Below, in pieces: positions 24,695-36,874 of a stretch of 64,000 nt of DNA. Origin of the DNA: Acanthosepion esculentum (taxonomy: Eukaryota; Mollusca; Cephalopoda; Sepiida; Sepiidae); the NCBI GenBank assembly GCA_964036315.1, contig OZ038488.1:62156754-62220753 (forward strand), given 5' to 3'. Every line of letters starts with the position of its first letter. The stretch's first letter is position 1. A program made the position numbers and the translations under genes. The notes under the pieces are model-generated. The model ran no database searches, was not told where the DNA came from, and saw only the letters and a list, made by a program, of their open reading frames with translations.

Positions 24695-25860
24695 ATTGCT
24701 CAATCCAACTAAGAATGACATTGGAAAAATTAGTAAATATATTCTCGAGTGATCATGCAAGAAATTTCTTATGAATTAGCCAGTGGCATATTAGAACAGA
24801 AATCATAATCTGGTTTAATGTAATAAAAAAGAAGAATGAGAGTACGTTTATCCAATTTGATATGTACGATTGTTAGCCGTCTGTCACCAAAGATTTGCCA
24901 AAAAATAATGCCATATTAAGACCAAAGAAAGTAAAATAATAAGGCAGACGCAAAAACCTATAATGTCCCATAACGTGTGGACAAAAAGAAATAACGAAGA
25001 TTTTTAACATTGCCTTGGACGCGTTTCATTCGGCAGAAACATTTGAATTGGTAGGAGCATTGCTATATTTTTGACTCAGTTTTCAGAATACGAGCTTTTA
25101 CAGAGATGGCATGTGGCATCTTAGAACGCAAAACAAGTCCAAGAAACGGAAATCGTTCAAGAAAAGAACCAATAAAATTCTTCAAGATCACGAACTAAAA
25201 AATTACTACAACTAATGCTAACGCGATCAACTTTCTCGGTGTGACTTTGGACTTAAATAACCATATACTAAGGATTTACATAACTAGAAGTACGTAAATA
25301 GAGAATCTAATATTCCTTTCATTGCATGTAAGCATTTACACAAATCAGTACAGCGTAGATTAAAAACTCCATCAATAAAGAAATATTTGATCAAATAAAA
25401 TTAAATATATCAAAGCTTCAGAAGTAAGCAAACACAAAGTAAATAGAAAAATAAATTAGAAAAAACAAATGAGGTAAAAATAAAAAAAAAGACTCTGCAA
25501 CGTGTTATGGTTCAACCACCCTTATAACCGCAATGAAAAAATAATGTCGGAAGAATTTACCTCAAAATAACAGATAACATTTAAAAAATCCAGCATCATT
25601 AAATATTTTTTTAACAAAAATAAAGATCAGCTACAACTGCGTTAGAAATATCGGCATATCTATACCCCACAATAACAATATTATATTGACTAATTATATC
25701 ACTCGTAAAAAGACCAATAATAACGAAAGAAGAGTTAATAATAATAATAATAATAAATATAATCGCCAAAACAATACGTTCTTTTCCTTAAACGGACAAT
25801 GTTTGACTAAGAATAGAGTATATCGAGCGAGTATACAATCTGATGATCAAGTGCGATCAA
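24695..25860 (+). pseudogene. Penelope-like (RT with expected GIY-YIG tail) polyprotein remnant
   Basis: Over several frames: RLLNPTKNDIGKISKYILE (about 24695), TEIIIWFNVIKKKNESTFIQ and FDMYD (RT motif A region, about 24797-24870), ELVGALLYF (25050), FYRDG where a YRDDG active-site box is expected (25093), ILQDHELK (25175), NAINFLGVTLDLNNHI (25213), VLWFNHPYNRN (25505) and LNGQCLTKNRVYRASIQSDD (about 25788). I know this motif order from metazoan RT proteins that end in a GIY-YIG nuclease domain, which makes it Penelope-like; that link is from memory. The nuclease domain itself is not visible. Many stops and frame changes; dead. Confidence 0.55.
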
Positions 25861-26645
25861 GCCGTTGGGTGAACAAGCAGTCTCGCCAATTCAAGCCGTC
25901 TCATATTTTGGATTCAGAGTTGCGGCGTTCATAAACTGGTCACCAACAAAGTTTAGAGAGCTCAGTCTGTCCTGCTGTTTAATTATTAATTTCATGAGAA
26001 GAGATAGATAGATCCATATCTTTTGCAAGTATAATCGCGCAAAATTGAGAGCAGTATCCTCGCAGCAAACCAATCTTAGTTACTCTGGTAATAACCGGTA
26101 CGCACATCTCAACAAAGATTAAGCAAAAAAGAGTAAGTAGTTTATTGTCCCTAGTCAAAAGCCTCGAAATAAAACAATGACCAGGTATTTTCAGTGTTTA
26201 ATATTTATTAATTCCATACTCTGATTTTTTCCTGATAGATTCAGGGTAGATGAGTTCATGCCTTCCATTCAAATTCCAGTTTATAGAACCAGTTTTTTAG
26301 AAAGATTTGATCGTAAGTCCTACTTCTTGGAATTCTTTGGTGAGAATGTTGATTATTTGTTCAAGATCCTGCTCATACCAGCTATGAATGCCTATACCAT
26401 CATCATAGATCCCCCCTGGCTTCAGGACACTGTCCTCTTGAGGGCAAGTAAATGTTGACTATACTTCAACCATATTTCTGAAGAAAGGCGACACCGAAAT
26501 CTGAAAATGCATCGGATTAGCAAATAGATCATTGCAAATATTAAGAAAAATACTAAGAAATAGGAGAAGTTCATTATAAATAAAAAAAATAAAGCAGAAT
26601 TGTTGCATAATATAAACCCTATTTTTAGGTAGTCAATGCTTGACA
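25861..26645. other. Unassigned sequence
   Basis: A 66-codon frame at 26258-26458 has no recognisable motif. No repeats seen. Confidence 0.3.
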
Positions 26646-26649
26646 ATTT

Positions 26650-26775
26650 CTTTACAGATTAAGAGAAAACTGAAATGTGGTTCTACAGAAGGATGCTGAG
26701 AATTCTACGAATGGAACGCGTAAGCAACGATGAAATCTTATGTAAAATGGAAACGAAAAGGACTCTTATACTCAG
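26650..26775 (+). pseudogene. LINE-B C-terminal fragment (upstream copy)
   Basis: TEMWFYRRMLRILRMERVSN then DEILCKMETKRTLILRI, the thumb/C-terminal motif of LINE-B, stops abruptly at about 26775 and is followed by the N-terminal part of another LINE-B. Confidence 0.7.
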
Positions 26776-29470
26776 AATAAGTGACAAGCGTCCAATTGGA
26801 AAATATAAAACAGGAAATTAGCAGGTTAAATATCAATATTTAGGCGTATGTGAAACGAGGTGGCTCAACAATGGATATTCATTCATTGGCAGATACAGGA
26901 TTATATATTTAACCGGAGTGAAAAATGAAAACGGAGTAGGAGTGATACTAGATCAAGATATGAAGAAATGCATTCTGGGATAGTCAGTTAACTGAAAGAA
27001 TTCTTGTCGTTTTTGAACGCTTGTCAACATATCCATCACAGCTGTGTATGCACCGACAGCACAAAGTACAGAAGAAGAAATCGAAAAGTTCTGCTCTCCA
27101 CTAGACAACTTTAAGGCTCAATGTAAATTATAAGATATTACAAGTGTCATGGGAGTTATAAATGCAAATGTAGTCAATGAAAGGGAGGCTGATATATTTG
27201 GTAAATTCGGACTAGGAATTCGCAATGAACGGGCAGAGAAATGCGCCCAATTATAAATGGAAAATGATCAGATAGTAGCCAACACCTAGTTTTAAGAACA
27301 CCCAAGAATAATATAGACATGGAGAAGTCCAGAAGGAGAATCGAAAAGCAAAAGCGACTACAGAACTATCAACAAAAGTTTCAGCAATGCAGTTGTACAT
27401 TGCAAAACCTATCCAATTGCGTACCGTGGAAGCGATCACCTCCCAGATATATGTAGACTTGGAGTGAACCTACGGAAATTTTAAAAAAAAACCTAAGGTA
27501 GACCGAAATTGCAATAATACAAAATTTGAACGACCCGAGTCTAAAGGAAAAGTATGTGAACAGCGTGATATAAGGGACAAAATTAAAATGGAAACTCGAA
27601 GTGGGACACACTAATTGAAGCCTTAGTGACAACAGCAAACGAGATCATCCCAAAGGAAAATGCACGAAGAAGAAAGAAGTTAATGGATGACAGATGAGAT
27701 TCTCGAAATGATGAAAAGAGAAAAATAAAACGCAGCCAAGACACGGAACAGAAGATAGATTGATAAAGATATATGGACCAAATGCAGACAGGCTAGATAG
27801 GAATGGCTCAACAATAATTGTGCAGAAATAGAATGAATGAATGTCACAGATAAAGAAGATATGCTTAAAAATAAGAGAACTGGACGAAAGAGATGCTCAT
27901 CAACAGGTTGCATAAAATCCAAGGACAGAACGATGATATTAGATAATGAAAATACTTCCGAGATGAAACGAATATATTGGAGAACTCTTCCACGACGAAA
28001 GAGAACAACAGGCGATATAAGAAAATATCGATAGACCGAAAATCTGAAGTGGAATATTGCACTTGCTAAATTGAGCAGAAACTAAACAACAGGACCGGAA
28101 CGGTAATAGAGATTCTGGCAGCCTTAGATGATTTCGGTATAGACAAGATTACAGAGATAATAAATGAAATCTACAACAGTGAGGATGTAATATAATACAT
28201 AAGTAGATCTATTTTCATAACACTGCATAAAAAAAAAACGCGCAAACGAATGTAAATTCCATCGGACAATCAGTCTAATGAGCCATATAACAAAACTCAA
28301 CATCCGAATCCTGATGAATAAAGTATGCAGCAGAATCAGAGCGGTGGTAGGACAAGAACAGTGTGTCAAAGACACTGAAACATGGAAGGGGATATTATGG
28401 TCAGAATGTTATCAGGAAAGGCAATACGAATAAAGAAGGCCGTGTACCTGAGCTTTATAGATTACGCACAGATAATGTAAGACACAAAGTTCTGTTAGAA
28501 CTGCTCAGCAACCTGGACATATTTGAGATGGACATTAGAATAATCAAGAAGCTATAATGGCAGCAAACCACCGACATGCCGATAGAAAATGAATTCAGTA
28601 GATACACAAAACTAGAAAGGGGTGTAAGACAAGGATGTGTCTTCTCACAGGACTGATTCAATCTATACAGCGAGGTAATTCTGAGAGAATTAGATATATT
28701 ACCATGATTCAGTACTAGCAGCCACAACTTTAACAACACAATAACAGACACGGAAAGAAAACTACAAGAACTACAGAACGTATTAAAGGAAAGTTAGAAG
28801 AAAGGACTAAAGATAAACTGCAAGAAAACAGAAACATGGTTATTAGCAAATATATGAGCCCAAAATGAAAATTATGTATCGGAGGTGCCAAATTCAAAAG
28901 AGTACACACATTTAAATATTTGGGAATTGTTCTAACAGAGGTAAGTCCGACAGTGAGATCCAAAGATGTACTGGGATGGCCAAAGATGCATTCCAAAAAC
29001 TATGCGGTATTAAGATATAGATACAAATCGTTAGAAACAAATAAAAATTACTGAACTGTTACGTGATACCTGCCTACCTGTGTGTCAGTGAATGCTCGAC
29101 AATGTCCTCAGAGATAAATAAGACACTTGCAGCAACAGAAATCTAGTTTTACAGAAAGATACTGAGTTTTATAGAAAATGTAACCCAGAAAAATTATACA
29201 TAATATCCGGAACAGATAGGTGAAATTTCTGCGGCACATAATGAGGAAGGAGGGTTTGGAAAATCTGTTTCTCACAGGACAAATTGAGGGCAAGAGGAAC
29301 AGAGGAAAACAGCGCATAGCATACTCGACGAGCTTGAGAAAATGAATGGCAGAACAGGGTTTAGAGATAAGGAAAAGAGAGAATTTATTTAGAGTTGCAA
29401 AGGATAGAAAATGGAAAGTGGAGAGCTAGGATCACCTAGGTCATGAGGGGACACGGCGAGAAAAGAGAGA
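26776..29470 (+). pseudogene. LINE-B endonuclease-RT polyprotein, nearly full length but decayed
   Basis: Domain order is clear across shifting frames. The APE-type endonuclease covers 26776-27480: QEISRLNINI then GVCETRWLNNG, NENGVGVILDQDM, a VMGVINANVV where a GDLNA box is expected, and GSDHLPD. A linker contains GCIKSKD (27908). The RT domain covers about 28070-28800: TTGP then VIEILAALDDFGIDKITEII, GVRQGCVFS (28620); the YADD box is deleted between 28735 and 28750. C-terminal motifs follow: FKYLGIVLTE (28908), FLRHIMRKEGLENLFLTGQI (29223). Ends near 29470. Its endonuclease resembles proteins often mislabelled craniofacial development protein 2-like. Many stops; cannot be functional. Confidence 0.8.
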
Positions 29471-29499
29471 TGTGTTTCTAGGACTGATATTGAGTAAAG

Positions 29500-29665
29500 A
29501 TGCCTTGACTCTTTCAGGACATATCAAGAGCAGAGAGAGACAGAGGAAAAGAGCGGGTCACCTACCAGACGAGCTTGATTGAATAGATGGCAAAAAAGAG
29601 AGGGGAGAAGCTTGGCAAAAGGAGGAAAGTTGTTAAGGACTGCAACGGAAGAAGCGGTGATCCTT
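29500..29665 (+). pseudogene. Extra LINE-B tail fragment
   Basis: Reads LTLSGHIKSRERQRKRAGHL then shifted frames with MAKKRGEKLGKRRKVVKD, repeating the last about 160 bp of the preceding LINE-B ORF. A third piece of the same family in tandem. Confidence 0.6.
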
Positions 29666-30119
29666 TTCTTGTCAAAAATCAGTTAAACATGTCCGATTCT
29701 TCTAATATGTGGACACGATTGATTAGATACAAACATTTACTATCTCTTTATAGGTGCCTATTTTTCAAGGCTTGCATCTTTTTTTATTTACTTCTTTAAC
29801 GGAATATCAACTGCTTATGGGGTATTTATTGCCGAAATTTAATTTTCTTGAAAGCATTGAAGTAATAAAAAATACGATATATGTTATTCTGCTTTCACAA
29901 TTGAATACATGGTAGATGATACTTAGCTTTTATGCATATACATGTTTGTGTTGAAATAATTACTAGAAGCGGTGATTGATGCGTTTTATGCTGTAGTTTT
30001 GTCAAAGTTATATTTTAGAATACAAATTGATTTCATTAAGAAATTGTAGGATATTATATGGATTAATGTCATGACAGTGTTCTTTCATATTGGTTGCTTG
30101 GTTCAGTTTGTTTAGCGGC
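29666..30119. other. Unassigned AT-rich sequence
   Basis: Nothing recognised. Confidence 0.3.
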
Positions 30120-30480
30120 ATATCAATCTCTGGAGGTTATGTCAAAATCTAAATATTTTGAACACAATTTTATGTCTTCGAATAAATATATTTTGAACGT
30201 TTTTAATATGCCTTCTACTATAAATAGGTATTATTTGTATATTTTTTATATAAAAATGATTTTCCAGTAATTTTACTATAAAATGTATTGTTATGTTTTC
30301 AAATTTTAGGGATTCGCTATTTATCCTAACGTGTGCTACCTCCTCAAGTTGGGATGGTCCTGGGAAGAATAGCCCAATCAGAGGACTTGCTCTCGGATGT
30401 AGTTCCCCAGGAATTTCTTCTATCGTATTAAAGGATGTAAAATGTGTTAATATTATCTGTAATATCGTCACGTACGTAGT
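30120..30480 (-). mobile_element. Composite minisatellite element, copy 1 (inverted)
   Basis: The minus strand has the head (AACTACATCCGAGAGCAAG, CCTCTGATT, then GGTAGCACACGTTAGGAT), a short degenerate AT-rich middle of about 31-bp units (AAAATTACTGG... TAATACCT) and the end motif GTGTTCAAAATATTTAGATT. These match the plus-strand copies at 34060-34485 and 35966-36865. Confidence 0.6.
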
Positions 30481-30654
30481 ATTTTATAATTTTCTTGAAA
30501 CTTAATTAAAGTACACTGTGTGAATCTTCGGAGAAGCTAATTTACATTTCTAAAGTTAAAATTATCTTTGCCAATCACAACAAATTATGAACACCCGTTT
30601 CCAGAAAGAAAGAATTTAGTAATCTATGGAATTCCGAAACGAATATGTGTTGTT

Positions 30655-30667
30655 GTTGTTTCTTCTT

Positions 30668-30748
<81 letters not shown>

Positions 30749-30749
30749 G
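30655..30749. repeat. (TTC)n(TTA)n microsatellite
   Basis: About 13 TTC units followed by about 17 TTA units. Confidence 0.97.
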
Positions 30750-31080
30750 CCTTGTTAGGGCCAGAAATAAAGACACAAAGAGAGGAATTGAGTTAAATAA
30801 ATATATTAACAGAAACAGTAATACAAACAGATACAAACGAGTGTGTTACAGCAAGAATGTTCGGTCCGACTGTCAGAGCTGACTGCTGGAAACTTCCCCT
30901 CTCGAAAAAGGCAGTACCTGCTCCTATTTATAGCTGGGAGAGTCCATACGTGCGTTGGTAAATTGCCATAACAATTATTATTCTCAAAAGTGGCATTAAT
31001 TGGGAAAAAAAATTCGGAGTGAAACTTTCGTTTTATATTTAGATTGCAGAGGAAATGAGAATGATGCCCCTTCGTTATTG
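30750..31080. other. Unassigned sequence
   Basis: Nothing recognised. Confidence 0.3.
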
Positions 31081-31084
31081 AGTA

Positions 31085-31290
31085 TATGAGCAAGGGATAG
31101 CTGCTCCGATTAAGGAATCGGAGAGCCAAGTTCGAATTCCAGTCGAGTTTATTACATTCACTTACGTGCTAATAATGAGCAAAGTATTAATTAATCTCTT
31201 TCCCCCTCGGCTCTGGGCACATAAACAAACTTTTTCCTATTGCTTTGCTTGGCGACTAGACTAGGAGAAGGAAAAATCTTAATTAAAACC
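31085..31290 (+). mobile_element. SINE-1 copy
   Basis: Head GAGCAAGGGATAGCTG and B-box GTTCGAATTCC (about 31130), then TTACATTCACTTACGTGCTA and a shorter, diverged body. tRNA-derived. Confidence 0.75.
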
Positions 31291-31599
31291 AGCTTGAAGA
31301 GGGTTGAGATCCACCATGAAACACCATAGATGCTGCGTCTACAGTGCATTTGATGACCCAACAACCCTAATGGGTTACGGGTCTCGTGATCGTGATTGGG
31401 CTATTATATTGAGAAAGCTTTACTCAGGTTGTCGGTCGTGATCCTAGAGTCATTGAGACCTCCATGCTCATTTCGTAGAGTTTTGAATTCAATGTTTTCT
31501 TTCTTCTAGATTGGTTGTCAATCAGGGTCAGTCCTGTGGGCTAAGTGATGGGTTCATGCTTTTCACAAGGGCATTTATGTGAAAATGAATGTAGCTAGC
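31291..31599. other. Unassigned sequence
   Basis: Nothing recognised. Confidence 0.3.
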
Positions 31600-31955
31600 T
31601 CCGCCGACCTGGGTATGTATCCAGCAACAAGGCCTCTTATCGGGAGCATTTGGGGAGCGTGGAACCACATCTTAATTGCTGTTGTTTCCAAGTGCACCCT
31701 GACCTGGCGTGGTAGCACCTGATAGGATCCCAGCTATGGGCAAATAGTTAACCCCCAAACTAGGATCAAAACACGATGAAAATATACAAAATTTTATAGT
31801 AAAATACCAGAAATACATTTTTTGTAAAAAATAAAATAAATAAATAAAAATTAACATCAATATATTTTGTAAACGAAATTACGTATGTTCACAAGAAAAT
31901 TAAATTTCAGCATTTAATGACCCATGAGTTGTTGATATGACGCTAAACAAAGAAA
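31600..31955 (+). mobile_element. Composite minisatellite element, copy 2
   Basis: Head 31600-31755 (GACCTGGGTATG, CAAGGCCTCTTATC, GCGTGGAACCAC, CCAGCTATGGGCAAATAGTT), a short AT-rich middle with three or so degenerate 31-bp units, and a tail with ATTTCAGCATTTAATGACC and GTTGATATGACG. No ORF. Confidence 0.65.
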
Positions 31956-31971
31956 CATTAGCTTCGCCAGA

Positions 31972-32035
31972 ATTCGAACACGGGTCGTCCCAATAGAAAC
32001 CGCTTCCATTTCGCCACATGCGCACAAAAAATCTT
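31972..32035 (-). mobile_element. tRNA-like SINE head
   Basis: The minus strand reads TGTGGCGAAATGGAAGCGG (A box) and, about 35 bp later, GTTCGAATTCTGG (B box). The promoter spacing is right, but the arms do not close into a full cloverleaf, so I call a SINE head or tRNA pseudogene. Confidence 0.5.
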
Positions 32036-32956
32036 TGAACCTATCACAAATATGTGTTTCATTTTCTGAAGAGTTTTTTTTAATGTTGATATTTTAAAGA
32101 ATCATTGTACGCGTCAGGGAGTCGTGCTTGAGTATTTAGATAGACAGTCATTCTTATTCAGTCAAATACAGTTGTTATCAAATATACATTCTCGTTGACC
32201 AGTCGGACGCACATGATTGCAAACCCCGGTTGAATAATCAAATGTCATAATTCATCGGCATTCACAGAGTGAGATTCAACATTATTTCTGACTTCTTTGA
32301 AAGATTAATACATCAGTTTGTAGCGAACGTTCTGTCCGTTCTTTTCGATGGAATATTTTGAATGAGATTTTGTGAAGTCGAATTTTTAACTGATGTTCGC
32401 CAGTCTCTAGATGGCCAATATATTTTTTTTCAGGCTTGAAGTTATTTGAAGTAAGCTTTCAAATCAGCTCCATGTTTGCTCTAAGTACAAAAAAAACTGT
32501 CATGTCACTTATAACACATTTAGCACAGGAGATGAGAAAACAGAAGATAGAATGTGCTGCGCTAGGAGCAGTCTCACCTAAAAACGCAAATTGCTACAAA
32601 ACTGAAACATTAACCTAAAACGTTTGGCATATTCATAAATAACTTTGTCGGATCGAGACATTCCCATGGGTGTATTGCATGGGACGAAACTTCAGAAATA
32701 TTTAAACTGTCAGTTGGAAACTTACTTAGATTTCTCATATCAATTGCTTAAAATGGTTTCGAGGCGATGAAGCCTGTAGTTCTTAGCAAGAACTATCCTT
32801 CTTTGTAACACGCGGACTGGCGCTACAGAATCACAAAGAACAGTACCAAATAACAGAAACCGCAACACCGGAGGTTATTCAACAGCAGTAACAGCTAAAA
32901 TCGTTATCGCATGCAACTCTAAGCTAAAAAAATGGTATAATCAAAATGAAAATATT
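32036..32956. other. Unassigned sequence
   Basis: A 60-codon frame at 32436-32618 has no recognisable features. No repeats identified. Confidence 0.3.
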
Positions 32957-33195
32957 TATTTGATCGCTATGAAAATATTTATAGATAAGCTACAAGGAAG
33001 CTACGATACGACGTATTGGTATTGAAGCGAAGATACCAGGTCAGGACTATCAGATTAGTAGATTTCTCTTTGAATTTAGTTCATTTTCATTTCAGTGTAG
33101 AATATATTGAAAGAGATACAAATGCATTAGAATTCTTTAGAATTTAGTATGTATTCAGATTGTATTGAAAATAAGAATGCACTTAGAATTTAAAA
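32957..33195 (-). mobile_element. LINE-A-derived chimeric repeat, copy 1
   Basis: Shares about 230 bp with 38688-38920. The left part (ATGAAAATATTTATAGA... ACCAGGTCAGGAC) matches the LINE-A region at 22815-22900; the right part (AATATATTGAAAGAGATACA) is not LINE-A in any other copy. Both copies have the same junction. Confidence 0.55.
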
Positions 33196-33310
33196 ACAAA
33201 AGGTTAGGAAAGAAGCCTCCAGTAGTACTGGAAAGATCGATAACAGCTACTGGACTTGAGAAACCGATTTTCTTTTAAAAAAAAATGTTCAATAGAGATT
33301 TCATAAATTT
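33196..33310 (-). mobile_element. SINE-3 fragment
   Basis: AAAGGTTAGGAAAGAAGCCT and GATAACAGCTACTGGACTTGAG correspond to the SINE-3 copies at 14265 and 52095. The tRNA-like head is missing. Confidence 0.4.
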
Positions 33311-34059
33311 CCAAAAAATTATAAAGAATAAATGTATAAATTTCAACCTAAATTAGCACTGATTGCTTTGTTAATGTTTGCCGAATATTTCCTGATAAGG
33401 AAATGGATAATTACAATTATCGTTCTATGGAAAGATTATGAAGCAAATACTGCAAATTCAGTAAAAAAAAATGCATATTGTCACGGTGTATTTGAAATTA
33501 CACGTAAGAGATAGGTTACTCGTTTAAGAGAAAAGTGATTTTAGTATAAAGGATTAGTCAAAAAACAGTCGCCTAAGAGTACTTGTTTCTGACTCACTGG
33601 CAGCAACTGTTGATGCTAACGCAACCATTTCACTTAGGCGCACCAAAAACACTTCTATATTAGCCGTATAACTGTCCATCACGATATAAAAGATCTTGGG
33701 AAATAACTGTAACGTGTGTTACAATGGAATTTATTGTGGATTTGTGTTACGTGTCAATTATTGGTCATCATTACATTGCCGTCACCTTTAAGTATCTTTT
33801 TAGGGTCGTTACTGGGGATAAGAAGCGAATTCTTTACAACAATGTTGAGACATCAGTGATTTCGTCGTAGTCGAAAGCCTAGTCAACAACTAAGAGCAGG
33901 ACTACATCCAAGAAAGGCTCTTCGGAGTTTATGGTTAAATATTGTAGGGGATATTTTATTACGAGCTGTTAAGCGATAATATACTGTAGTTTACTGTCAA
34001 CAGATTAAAAAAAGACTTCCACCTTTACCAAACAGAGAATAAATCTCCTTTACCATGAT
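33311..34059. other. Unassigned sequence
   Basis: Nothing recognised. Confidence 0.3.
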
Positions 34060-34485
34060 CAAGGTGCTAGCACCTGTTAGGGTCACAGCTATGGGCAAAT
34101 AATAAACTCCCAATCAAAAACAAATAATATGAAAGAATAAAAATATATTTTTATAGTAAAAATACCAGCAAAATCGTAAAATATTAGCATCATATTTTTA
34201 TATAAAAAAATTACAAAGAATACCTATATATAGTAAAATTACATAAAGCAAAATGACCAGAAATACAGTTTTAAAGTAGAATTACCAATAATACATTTTA
34301 TAGCAAAATGACCAACAATCCATTTTTATAATAGAATAATCAACAATGCATTTTATAACAAAATAACTATCAATATATTTTATATATAGTTGAAGGCATA
34401 CAATTGAGTTCAAAATATATTTACTTGAAGCCATAAAATTGTGTTCAAAATATTTAGATTTCGGCATTAAATAAACTTTAGAGAG
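34060..34485 (+). mobile_element. Composite minisatellite element, copy 3
   Basis: The head is reduced to GCTAGCACCTGTTAGGGTCACAGCTATGGGCAAATA in pieces (34066-34102). The middle (34120-34400) is about nine degenerate units of 27-33 bp (AAAATTACCAATAATACATTTT type). The tail is TTTCGGCATTAAATAAAC (34451-34468). Immediately followed by the 74-bp satellite. Confidence 0.65.
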
Positions 34486-34508
34486 TAAACAAAATCAAAC
34501 AACCACCC

Positions 34509-35311
34509 AACATTTACCATGATAATGCACGACTCCATTCTGAATCAATGCACAAAGATCTCCAGGAATAACCTGATTGGGAACATTTACCATTATAATG
34601 CACGACCCCATTCTGAATCAATTCTCAAAGATCTCCAGGAATAACCTGATTGGGAATATTTACCATGATAATGCACGACTGCATTCTGAATCAATGCTCA
34701 AAGATCTCCAGGAATAACCTGTTTGGGAACATTTACCATGATAATGCACGACTCCATTCTGAATCAATTCTCAAAGATCTCCAGGAATAACCTGATTGGG
34801 AATATTTACCATGATAATGCACGACTGCATTCTGAATCAATGCTCAAAGATCTCCAGGAATAACCTGTTTGGGAACATTTACCATGATAATGCACGACTG
34901 CATTCTGAATCAATGCTCAAAGATCTCCAGGAATAACCTGTTTGGGAACATTTACCATGATAATGCACGACTCCATACTGAATCAATGCTCAAAGATCTC
35001 CAGGAATAACCTGTTTGGGAACATTTACCATGATAATGCACGACTCCATTCTGAATCAATGCTCAAAGATCTCCAGGAATAACCTGATTGGGAACATTTA
35101 CCATGATAATGCACGGATCCATTCTGAATCAATGCTCAATGATCTCCAGGAATAACCTGGTTGCGAACATTTACCATGATAATGCACGACTCCATACTGA
35201 ATCAATGCTCAAAGATCTCCAGGAATAACCTGGTTGCGAACATTTACCATGATAATGCACGACTGCATTCTGAATCAATGCTCAAAGATCTCCAGGAATA
35301 ACCTGGTTGGG
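34509..35311 (+). repeat. 74-bp satellite array, about 11 copies
   Basis: Eleven head-to-tail units of 73-74 bp, each with AACATTTACCATGATAATGC, then GACTCCATTCTGAATCAA, then CAAAGATCTCCAGGAATAAC. Identity between units is above 90 percent. Units 2-3 and 4-5 form a repeated 148-bp pair (ATTCTC/ATGCTC and GATTGGGAATA/GTTTGGGAACA variants), a small higher-order structure. No ORF and no promoter recognised. Confidence 0.95.
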
Positions 35312-35840
35312 AAAAAGCTTCATTCACTATATTTCTCCTCAATCGCTCCTTCCGAAAAATATCTGTTTTGAAAATTCATAAAGCCAATTAAATGAACTTA
35401 GACTAAGCCCAAAATAGAGATCGGAATGAGCTAATATCTTATTTCCGGTCAAAACTTAAAAAAGGCTATACACGTGGCTTATAAAATTTTGCTAACAGAT
35501 AAGGTCAGTGGAGATAACAAATAATATATGGACGATTATAGACAACTCTGTTAATTAGTATTTTGTTTTATTTGTCATGAAAACAATCGAACTTTCAATA
35601 CAAGATGTCCACTGACCTTATTTAGCTAGTGCTCTTATATTGTTTTGTATCGTCGCGATCTTTCGCTCTTCTTCGTTTGTCTTCGCAGCTGTTAAGCTCT
35701 GGGGAATTTCCATTGAAGCCATTTATTCAAGAAGTAAATTAATACCGTTTCACTTATCAGATTCGGGCACATATCTATTAGTTAATTCTTCTCATTTTCA
35801 TTACAGTCAGACTAATGTCCTCATCTTGACAATAAAACCG
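35312..35840. other. Unassigned sequence
   Basis: Contains a short inverted pair, CCACTGACCTTATTT-like at 35610 and AAGGTCAGTGGAGA at 35502. Otherwise nothing recognised. Confidence 0.3.
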
Positions 35841-35895
35841 TTTCGGTGTTTATGCCCTACGGTTTTTCATCAGGTGGTTCTCACGGAATTTCCAA
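35815..35895 (-). mobile_element. Diverged fold-back-family fragment with hammerhead-like core
   Basis: CCTCATCTTGACAATAAAA and ACCGTTTCGGTGTT correspond to the fold-back family at 49240. On the minus strand CUGAUGA (35873-35867) and GAAA (35844-35841) are intact, but the segment between them does not form a clean stem II. Confidence 0.45.
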
Positions 35896-35965
35896 CTCAA
35901 CTCTTTATTTAGAGTAGATTGTTCTCATTATACTGTCGTAATTTAAGAATATCTCGACTTTGGTT

Positions 35966-36865
35966 AATCATCATCATCAGCCGTCCTGGGTATGACGATA
36001 AACTACATCCGTGCAGCAAGGCCTCTGATCAGGAAATTTTGAGGAGCATGGAACCACTTCTTATTTGCTGGTGTTCCCAGGTTCACCCTGACCCAAGGTG
36101 GAAGAACCTGTTAAGGTCCCAGCTATGGGCAAATAGTTAACCCCGAAACTGGGGTAAAAATGTGTTTTAATAAAAGGAATACATTGTTAAAGAAAATTAC
36201 TATCAGCAATAAAATTTTGAAGAAAAAAAATATTACCAGGAGTACATTTTTTTTTTAAATTATTACCAACAGTACGTTTTTGAAAAAATATTACCAGCAA
36301 TACATTTTTGGAAAAAAACATTATCAGCTATAGATTTTTGAGGAAAAAAATATTACCAGCAATACCTTTTTGGTAAAAAACATTATCAGCTATAGATTTT
36401 TTAGGAAAAAAATATTACCAGCAATACCTTTTTGGAAAAAAACATTATCAGCTATAGATTTTTTAGGAAAAAAATATTACCAGCAATACCTTTTTGGAAA
36501 AAAACATTATCAGCTATAGATTTTTTAGGAAAAAAATATTACCAGCAATACCTTTTTGGAAAAAAACATTATCAGCTATAGATTTTTGAGGAAAAAATAT
36601 TACCAGCAATACCTTTTTGGAAAAAAACATTATCAGCTATAGATTTTTGAGGAAAAAAATATTACCAGCAATACATTTTTGGAAAAAAACATTATCAGCT
36701 ATAGATTTTTGAAAAATAATTATTACCAGCAATAAATCTTTGAAGGAAAAAATTATTACAAGAAATAAATTTTTAACAAAACAAAATGCCAGCAATAAAA
36801 ACTTAGTCGGCATTAAATAAACCATTGAGGTTGATATGCCGTAAAAGACAACAAACCAAACCATC
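35966..36865 (+). mobile_element. Composite minisatellite element, copy 4 (expanded)
   Basis: Head 35966-36155 (CCGTCCTGGGTATGACG, CAAGGCCTCTGATC, GCATGGAACCAC, CCCAGCTATGGGCAAATAG). Middle 36170-36790 is a regular array of about ten 61-62-bp units, each made of two 31-bp halves: TATTACCAGCAATACCTTTT and CATTATCAGCTATAGATTTT. Tail GTCGGCATTAAATAAACC and GTTGATATGCCGTAAAAG. Same layout as copies 1-3 but with a much longer array. Confidence 0.8.
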
Positions 36866-36874
36866 ATCATCATC